From Saxidomus purpurata (Eukaryota > Mollusca > Bivalvia > Venerida > Veneridae): a stretch of DNA of 64,000 nucleotides. Position numbers and translations under genes: made by a program. Below the pieces are notes generated by a model. The model saw nothing but the letters and a program-made list of their open reading frames with translations. It did not search any database and was not told where the DNA came from. Location: assembly GCA_022818135.1 (NCBI GenBank), contig JAFMSR010000014.1:34777433-34841432 (forward strand), written 5' to 3'. Numbering within the stretch: the stretch's first letter is position 1; every line of letters starts with the position of its first letter. This document shows positions 59,001-64,000 of the stretch, one piece after another.

Positions 59001-62000
59001 AACTTGCTCAGAAGGTTGCTTGCAACCTGTAAATGATCTCTATTGTTTTTGGGGTCAGTGGGTCAAAGATCAAGCTCACAGTGACCCAAACTTGGAAAAT
59101 CGTTTAAGCTAAAAACCTTGAGATCTGTATCACCTACAGCCTTTAAATTTCATAGAATGATTGCTCTTACTGAGAAATTATCCCTACTGTTTAAGGGTCA
59201 GTAGGTCAAAGGACAAGGTCACAGTGACTTCTGTTAGCTTTTCTCAATAACATTCCAAGATTTTCACAGAACTTACTCAGAACAATCATGTCAAGCAGCA
59301 ATTTAGTTTCAAGTCTGCATCTTCTACATACATGGACCGATTTTGATATAACTTCACACAATATTGTTACACAGACCCCAAGGGTTTGTCATGCACAAAA
59401 ATAGCCACCTACTCTCAAGGTCAAGATCACATTTAGTAGGTCACATTTAGGACTCAAACACTACTGCATATAATTTTGTTTCGGGTCTGTATCTTCCACA
59501 TGGATGGACCAATTCTGATATAACTTCAAACAATTGTTACCGATATTCCAAGGGTGTGTCATGCACAACAACCAGCCACCTATTCCCAAGGTCAAGGCCA
59601 CACTAATAGCTCAAACACTACTACATGCAATCTTATTTCTGGTTCTGTATCTTCCACATGCATGAATAGATTTATACATAACTTCACACAAATGTTAACC
59701 ATGTGATGAGGGTGTGAAATGCACAAAACCAAGCCACCTACTCTGCATTTAAGGTCACACATATTCTTCAAACCTTTTCACATGGTGTTATATAGCAATA
59801 ATTCCTGTCTTCACTGTAGCTTGTACATGCCTGCCCCAAACCCGTAGGGGACTTTGTATTGCATGGCAAGACATTATTAACTGTTGCTGCTAGCTAGTAA
59901 TCACTAAATTTCTCACTGATTGATGGTCTTGGGTTTGAGCCCTGCTACTAACCTGACACTTGATGTGAACAAACTGTAAGCATTGGTTGCTGTAACCACA
60001 GGATGTGGTCTAGTACTAATCCTTCTCAGGAATGATTGTTAGGTGAACTGCCCACCTGTAACTGAAAGACTGTCAAAAAGGGCAATAAAGTTCAAGGATA
60101 AACACAAATTAAGGCAAATAAGACAAAATCTGTTTATATTGTGAAGTGTTGAACTACTTTGAACAATTACTGGTACTGTCCACATTTAAAGATGGACAAG
60201 TCCATGTTAGAAATTTGGCTGAGGTCAGCATTATAGTTATAATGATTTATGTTTACAGAGACAGATAGAGAAAGATGAGTTAGAGAGAATACGTGGAGAA
60301 CTGATTCGTACATCCGGACTCTCGGAGGCCGAGGTGTGTATATTGTGTGCAGTTTTCAAATTCTAACAATACTTAGGGGAATGTTTTATGTTTTACACCC
60401 CCCCCGTCTTTTTTTGTAGGAAAGACCTGTGGAACATCGAGAGCGGCGAGGTGTTTCATGAAGCCCGTGCACAGGTCTTTCCTACACAGAAAGGCCGGTG
60501 AGGTCGATATCTTACACACCACCAACACACACCACCAACAAGTCTTGCTAGTAACATGTCTGAATTAAGTTACATTGTTGAATTGGAGTACGATTCTTAC
60601 AAGATTTTATCACAGGCTCTGGATACTTTTTAAGAACAGGAGGCAGATGAAATGTTTCTAATGCAGAATACGTACATGTATTTTTAGATGTATAATTTTC
60701 ATCTGTTATACATGAGTGTCCGTGAAATAACACTTGAAATATTTGTATGGTATTTACATGAAAATATATACATGTATTTCAGTTTTTATACCCTCGTAAC
60801 GAAGTTTAACAGGGAGTATCCTTGAGTCGCGCTGTATGTCTGTCAGTGTGTCCGTTCGTGCAAATTTAACTTCAAAGTAGTGGTGGTACTGATCGTAATT
60901 TTCGGATATTCCGTCGGCATGTTGCCCTCAGGTTTTTATTCAGTAATGGATATAGCAAATTTTAAGTAACCACCTGCCGGAAATCTATGAAACTTTACTG
61001 GAGTGTTTGGTTCTTTTAATGCATATCGGCAACGTCTTGCTATCAGCTAATTAAGTTATGGCCCTTTGATTTTGAAAACGTCTAGCAGTTCGTTTACATC
61101 GAGAATTGTGTGGCTTTTTTTTAAAAATATACCTAGAATACTAGAATTTGTGGTATCGAAAACATAAAAAGAAAATGCACTAGATCGATTGTGTTTAGTT
61201 TCTGTTTTCTGTTTGTTTTTTTTGAGACCTACGATTGTGTTATAAAATGACCCATTTCTTTCAGAAGTAATTTTATGCCGTGCGAGGTCTATCTGTGCAC
61301 GTGGACAGGTCTGGCTAGAGAAATGCCAGACCTGCAAAGCACAGATAGACCTGCGCACGAGTTTTCCTTTGTTACTGTCGGTCTTTCCAAAATATATGGA
61401 CCCATACCAAACAAAAGAGTAGGTGTGTAAATTACAATATAGTACTGTCATTAAAATGAGGTACTAACCCTAGCCTTCTTCACAAGAGTTATCAAAGTAT
61501 ATATGCAAGAGTTATTTGTACACAGTGCAGACACAATAACAGTATATACAACCTAAACAAATATCTTCATTCGTGTAAAAGCTACACAGTTAAACAATGT
61601 GTTAAGCAAAAATTTAGTTAGGGATGCATCTAAAAATCTCCAATATGTAGTACAAGTGTATTTATTATTTAAACAAACAATTGTGATATATTAGTATTGC
61701 CAGCTTCAAGCAAATGGCAACAAACTAAGACTCTATTTAATTTTCATTTTGAAATTGAAGAAATTTGAGCATTAATTCTACATTTAGTAAAATGCATCAT
61801 ACTTAAATGCAAGAATACTTACATTGTACATTATGTATATTGAGAATGCTGTTTACAGGTGGATGACCTAATAGATAAATTGAAGCAAGATCTGGCAGAG
61901 TTCGAAAGACGTCAGGGACTGGAACAGGCCCGGCAAGCACAGGTAACATAGTATATTAACACCTGGCTCTTGTCAAGTCCAAGTTTCTGAGGCTAGTAGA

Positions 62001-63636
62001 CATAATTCATCTTGATAAGACTTTACCTACATCTAGCAGATTATTACATCAAAATGTTAAAGATGTAGTATAATAAAATAATAATTTCTTGAAGAAGAGC
62101 ATTTATTGAGAAATGCATCAGAATTCCAAAGGGTTGTTCTGATAACAATAGAAAATTGTTGAACATAAATTGATTCTTAAATACAGGTAGATAGAAAACA
62201 TTTATTGTTTTGTATTTTGCAGCATTTGGCTGAGAGACTTGAAAGGCGACGACAGTTGTTGGAATTCCGACGTCTCCAAGAGCAACAGAGCAAAGACCGC
62301 GTAGCAGCAGATGTGAAAGCTTTTGAAGAGCCAATTGATAAACTTGTACAAGATGGCAAACTTATAGATAGACAGAAGAAAGAAATACTGGATGAACATG
62401 AAAGGAATATGCAGAATCTCCAAAAGCAACATGATTTAGGTAATGTCCATGTTTTCAGAATTATGTTGAACCTGTCCCACCAAATTTCTAAAGTAGACTT
62501 GTTCATCCCTAATTTTGGACTGAACCATTTACTGTAAATAGTGATATCCAGTGAAAACTACAGATTTGATAGTGTAGATATGTACAAATTAAAGTAGTGT
62601 TTTCAGTCCTATTTGTGCATGTCAGATTTTACTAGCAGTATGTCATCCTGAAAAATAAGGATAGAAATTGAATACTATAAATGTCATTTTTAGCTTGTTT
62701 TTTTCGAAAAAAAGGGGAGCCATACTACTCGCCTCGGCATTGGCCTCACACTTTGGTTAAGTTATTTTATGAAACTTAAAATTTCTAGTTAAAGTCTTGT
62801 GTGCAAGGCACTGTCATGCACGTATATCAGTAACCACTTACACACCAGTCTGTGCCAACGAACGTCATCTAGCATAAGTTGCTAAATTTGTATTGCAATC
62901 ATTGTAAAATAAATAAAGTTCAAACTTATTGTTTCAGTTACAACTTGAGCATTAGTTTAAAACTTTGCTGTAGTGTTCAGGGTATCAAACAATTAATTAG
63001 ATATTTCTTTGAAAATACACAGCTTTTTGTTTTGCTTATTACTGCCATTAGTTTTGTTTTATAGGCAAGGGCACTGAGAATAGCTGAGTGTGTTGTCATA
63101 CAGACAGCTCTTTTTGTAAGTGTGAGTATGTAGAAGCTATTGAAGTTTTATTAACTATTTATTCATTTTTATTTTTCTTGCAGATGCCATGCGCCTGCAG
63201 GCTGACCTAGCTGAGAAGTTACAAAAAAGGCGAGAACAAAGACTGAGTAAACTGGAAGACAAGCATATGAAAGAGAAGGCCAGTTATCTACAGAGGTCCG
63301 AGAAAAGCACTAACACAGCAGAGTTTGGTGCAGTAAGAAATTTATTCCTTCATATGCCAAGCTCTGCAAAAGACTTTTTAATTGTACAGATATGTACACA
63401 TACTTAAAAGAACAGTGCTTGCATTTAAGTATACTTCAAAAAACCTGCTAAATAGTTTGTTTAAGGTCAGCTGTGGGAAGTTAAGCTTACAGACCTACTT
63501 TAATTTCTGTACCACGTTTGGTAATTTTGTCTTTCAGAATTATCAGAATTTGTTACAACAACAACAACAGGAAGTGGAGGACACTCTGACTGAGCTGGAT
63601 CAAACAGAAGTTCAGGAGCTTGATAAACTTACACAG
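49881..63636 (+). CDS. Single-pass membrane coiled-coil protein, possibly EVC/EVC2 (limbin)-like; partial, 11 exons
   Basis: Eleven exons (49881/49915-50054, 52954-53016, 53939-54153, 54671-54755, 56999-57151, 58430-58513, 60259-60333, 61859-61942, 62223-62439, 63184-63332, 63538-63636) join in phase into about 454 residues. The gene continues past the right edge. The protein has one hydrophobic segment (GWIAGAFFLGLFVGGGLAAL then LLPTC), a basic stop-transfer run (DWEKKK), a Lys-rich linker and a long charged, Leu-poor coiled coil rich in Glu, Gln, Arg and Lys. EVC and EVC2 are ciliary-base Hedgehog regulators with one membrane helix and long coiled coils; the segment DGKLIDRQKKEIL resembles EGKLSGRQKEELL of EVC as I recall it. 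Gene reality is secure; the family name is a guess, and a lineage-specific coiled-coil protein is the main alternative. Confidence 0.85.
50826..51612 (+). repeat. 23-bp minisatellite in an intron, about 34 units
   Basis: The unit is CATCATTGTGTAGCTGATGCAGT. Variants include GTCGTCATT in the first copies, GATACAGT, and a recurring TTCCTGATG variant (at about 51135, 51342, 51460 and 51527). The array lies between the membrane exon and the next exon, well away from the splice sites. Confidence 0.97.
51613..52953 (+). other. Rest of the first visible intron of the membrane coiled-coil gene
   Basis: AT-rich; no exon with matching phase or recognisable repeat was found, except a TTTTAAGCTCACCTTGCACA motif at 52137 whose reverse appears at 4717. 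Confidence 0.6.
52954..53016 (+). CDS. Membrane coiled-coil gene, 21-codon exon
   Basis: It has a TTTCTAG acceptor and a GTATCA donor and encodes RQDEEENMLIEKETAEYEPE and K, phase 0 on both sides. It is an acidic juxtamembrane segment following the basic stop-transfer residues. Confidence 0.8.
53107..53541. repeat. Direct repeats of about 60 bp flanking a hairpin-bearing segment
   Basis: CATAAATAG ... CCA(G)ATTGGC(T/C)GA(T/A)AGCA ... AAAAGTATGTGTAGACCT occurs at 53107-53166 and again at 53474-53541. Between them AAAATGATATTGACC and GGTCAATATCATTTTT (about 53355-53405) form a hairpin, and after the second copy AAAAGTATGTGTAGACC faces GGTGTACACATACTTTTATA. It is probably the remains of a small transposon. 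Confidence 0.6.
53939..54153 (+). CDS. Membrane coiled-coil gene, Lys/Thr-rich linker exon
   Basis: The TTTTCACAG acceptor and GTGCTT donor enclose 215 bases: KKIKDDLETGDGGAKPSKFA, then FFKRKKNKGEQQTQTKETKG and VDTDTVGMVTVLTKQN. It ends two bases into a codon completed by the next exon. Low complexity suggests a flexible region. Confidence 0.85.
54671..54755 (+). CDS. Membrane coiled-coil gene, acidic helix exon
   Basis: The acceptor ATTGTAG and donor GTACGT enclose 85 bases: (S)GMADAELTKQDLKEMEKMD, then QDQKEAKND. Phase in is 2, out 0. The next intron contains the hAT-type element at 54797. Confidence 0.85.
54797..55926. mobile_element. hAT-type non-autonomous element, 1130 bp, with 8-bp target duplication
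   Basis: The ends are CAGGGATCGGAAAACCGAAA and, read in reverse complement from the right, CAGGGATCAGGAAATTTTGA. TTCCATAC lies directly outside both ends (54789-54796 and 55927-55934). An 8-bp target duplication with CAGGG-type ends is the mark of the hAT superfamily. A 153-codon frame inside (55147-55608) shows no hAT transposase motif I can see. It sits in an intron, 41 bases past a donor site. Confidence 0.92.
55927..56998 (+). other. Intron remainder, nothing recognised
   Basis: No exon or repeat was recognised between the hAT-type element and the MMLKMLKMKL exon. Confidence 0.6.
56999..57151 (+). CDS. Membrane coiled-coil gene, exon MMLKMLKMKL
   Basis: It has a TATTACAG acceptor and a GTGAGT donor and 51 codons: MMLKMLKMKLRKMKGKGQIG, DPYLADFTQKIIDTRKSNDE and IIAMDRQEGED. 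Phase 0 on both sides. The amphipathic Met/Leu/Lys helix and DPYLADF motif may be the best search seed for family placement. Confidence 0.88.
57152..58429 (+). other. Intron, nothing recognised
   Basis: No splice-flanked open frame or defined repeat was found. Confidence 0.6.
58430..58513 (+). CDS. Membrane coiled-coil gene, exon ELKKKHGKNK
   Basis: It has a TTATGTAG acceptor and a GTTAGA donor and 28 codons, ELKKKHGKNKVLLDSEIENL and NIRTDARK, phase 0 on both sides. Confidence 0.82.
58617..59780. repeat. Mollusc-type dispersed repeat rich in GGTCAAGGTCACA words, in an intron
   Basis: The block starts near GAGCAGAGCTTATGCCATGA and holds repeated GGGTCAGTGGGTCAAAGGTC / AAGGTCACAGT(G/A)ACC words (58771, 59052, 59198), TTCATAGGATGATC-type words and, from about 59330, CTTCCACATG(G/C)ATG and AGCCACCTA(C/T)TC units. 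It includes many direct AGGTCA half-sites. Unit length is irregular, about 120-270 bp. Confidence 0.7.
59870..60110 (+). mobile_element. Possible tRNA-derived SINE remnant
   Basis: CTAGCTAGTAATCACT (A-box-like) is followed by GGTCTTGGGTTTGAGCCCTG (B-box-like GGTTTGAGCCC), then a body ending AAGGGCAATAAAGTTCAAGG. The spacing fits a tRNA head, but no second copy is in the window to confirm it. Confidence 0.4.
60259..60333 (+). CDS. Membrane coiled-coil gene, exon RQIEKDELER
   Basis: It has a TTTACAG acceptor and a GTGTGT donor and 25 codons, RQIEKDELERIRGELIRTSG and LSEAE, phase 0 on both sides. Confidence 0.82.
60415..60486. repeat. Inverted repeat with perfect 16-bp arms
   Basis: TGTAGGAAAGACCTGT (60415-60430) and ACAGGTCTTTCCTACA (60471-60486) are exact reverse complements around a 40-base GC-rich loop with CGAGAGCGGCGAGG. 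It lies about 80 bases past a splice donor and is preceded by a C9-T7 stretch. Confidence 0.85.
60776..61060. repeat. CCCTCGTAACGAAGTTTAA dispersed-repeat-like block
   Basis: TATACCCTCGTAACGAAGTT, CAGGGAGTATCC and GTCTGTCAGTGTGTCCGTTC follow the style of a widespread bivalve repeat. This is a style match only. Confidence 0.45.
61279..61358. repeat. Two-part hairpin in an intron
   Basis: The left arm CGTGCGAGGTCTATCTGTGC plus AGGTCTGGC faces GCCAGACCT plus GCACAGATAGACCTGCGCAC, with loop TAGAGAAAT. A few bases bulge between the two paired blocks. It is a strong cruciform or transcript hairpin candidate. Confidence 0.8.
61859..61942 (+). CDS. Membrane coiled-coil gene, exon VDDLIDKLKQ
   Basis: It has a GTTTACAG acceptor and a GTAACA donor and 28 codons, VDDLIDKLKQDLAEFERRQG and LEQARQAQ, a clear coiled-coil heptad pattern, phase 0 on both sides. 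Confidence 0.85.
62223..62439 (+). CDS. Membrane coiled-coil gene, long coiled-coil exon
   Basis: It has a TTTTGCAG acceptor and a GTAATG donor and 217 bases: HLAERLERRRQLLEFRRLQE, QQSKDRVAADVKAFEEPIDK, LVQDGKLIDRQKKEILDEHE and RNMQNLQKQHDL, ending one base into a codon. This is the segment that best recalls the EVC family. Confidence 0.9.
63184..63332 (+). CDS. Membrane coiled-coil gene, exon DAMRLQADLA
   Basis: It has a TTCTTGCAG acceptor and a GTAAGA donor and 149 bases: (D)AMRLQADLAEKLQKRREQR, LSKLEDKHMKEKASYLQRSE and KSTNTAEFGA. It enters one base into a codon and leaves in phase 0. Confidence 0.87.
63538..63636 (+). CDS. Membrane coiled-coil gene, last exon visible in the window
   Basis: It has a CTTTCAG acceptor and a GTATAG donor and 33 codons, NYQNLLQQQQQEVEDTLTEL and DQTEVQELDKLTQ, phase 0 on both sides. 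Further exons must lie beyond position 64000. Confidence 0.87.
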
Positions 63637-64000
63637 GTATAGTTCTTGCATCACCATGTAAAATGATATCTAGTAGAACAGATTTTGCTGGACAGGCTTT
63701 GATTGTCATCTTGGAGTCATGCTTAGTACAGTTAACATGTCCTTGCCTCTTTGTTGGTGTAAACGTTATTCAGACTTTTTCAATGTGCATTTATTTGTTG
63801 TAGGTGAAATGCTGTAATGATTGGTATAAAAATCACTTTACTTCCACCTCATATCAGTTACACTACTGATTTGTCATATTCAGTGATAAAGAACTTAAAT
63901 ATTTAAAAGCTGGTCATACAAGAATGTAAAATTTGGTATTTACAGTCTGTGTCATGGTTATATGAGTTAGGGGTCAGGAAAATCTGAAATCTCAGTTAGT

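Noticed and set aside
61056..61451. 131-codon minus-strand frame
   Set aside because: It spans the hairpin at 61279-61358 and has no motif; the plus-strand gene's intron explains the region.

Overview
This is eukaryotic DNA: AT-rich, intron-rich and crowded with dispersed repeats, minisatellites and small transposons. The repeat types (tRNA-headed SINEs, about 158-bp tandem blocks, nuclear-receptor-like AGGTCA-rich blocks, many TACATGTA words) and the two gene families suggest a mollusc, most likely a bivalve. That assignment is inference, because no species-specific marker is visible.

Left part (1-23.6 kb, minus strand): a complete MXD (Mad/Max-dimerisation) transcription repressor gene. 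Six coding exons join in phase to give 204 residues: SIN3-interaction helix, basic nuclear-localisation stretch, bHLH-zipper and a short acidic/Ser-rich tail. The exons are at 23285-23342, 23066-23156, 22029-22058, 21585-21699, 13929-14109 and 4419-4558. A cluster of four CCAAT boxes lies just upstream (23497-23540). The region left of 4419 probably holds its 3' UTR.

Middle (23.7-49.8 kb): no convincing host gene. It is a patchwork of repeats. (1) Two inverted copies of a 200-bp repeat and several SINEs. (2) A 1.4-kb inverted repeat whose two arms each carry a promoter/first-exon-like cassette. (3) A 405-bp tandem duplication with hairpins and cAMP-response-element-like palindromes. (4) 21-bp and 29-bp minisatellites and several 120-160-bp tandem blocks. 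(5) An island of AGAGATATCT palindromes holding a TA-flanked, CAGT-ended DNA transposon and a 5'-truncated non-LTR retrotransposon with a long intact reverse-transcriptase frame. (6) A MITE with 18-bp terminal inverted repeats.

Right part (49.88 kb to the window edge, plus strand): the 5' or middle part of a multi-exon gene. It encodes a single-pass membrane protein with a long charged coiled-coil cytoplasmic region. Eleven phase-compatible exons (about 454 residues) are visible and the gene continues past the right edge. Architecture and one weak segmental similarity point to the EVC/EVC2 (limbin) ciliary family, but this is tentative. Its introns hold a 23-bp minisatellite of about 34 units, a hAT-type element with a perfect 8-bp target duplication, a block rich in AGGTCA words and two perfect or near-perfect hairpins.

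The two genes are unrelated in function and do not form an operon-like unit.
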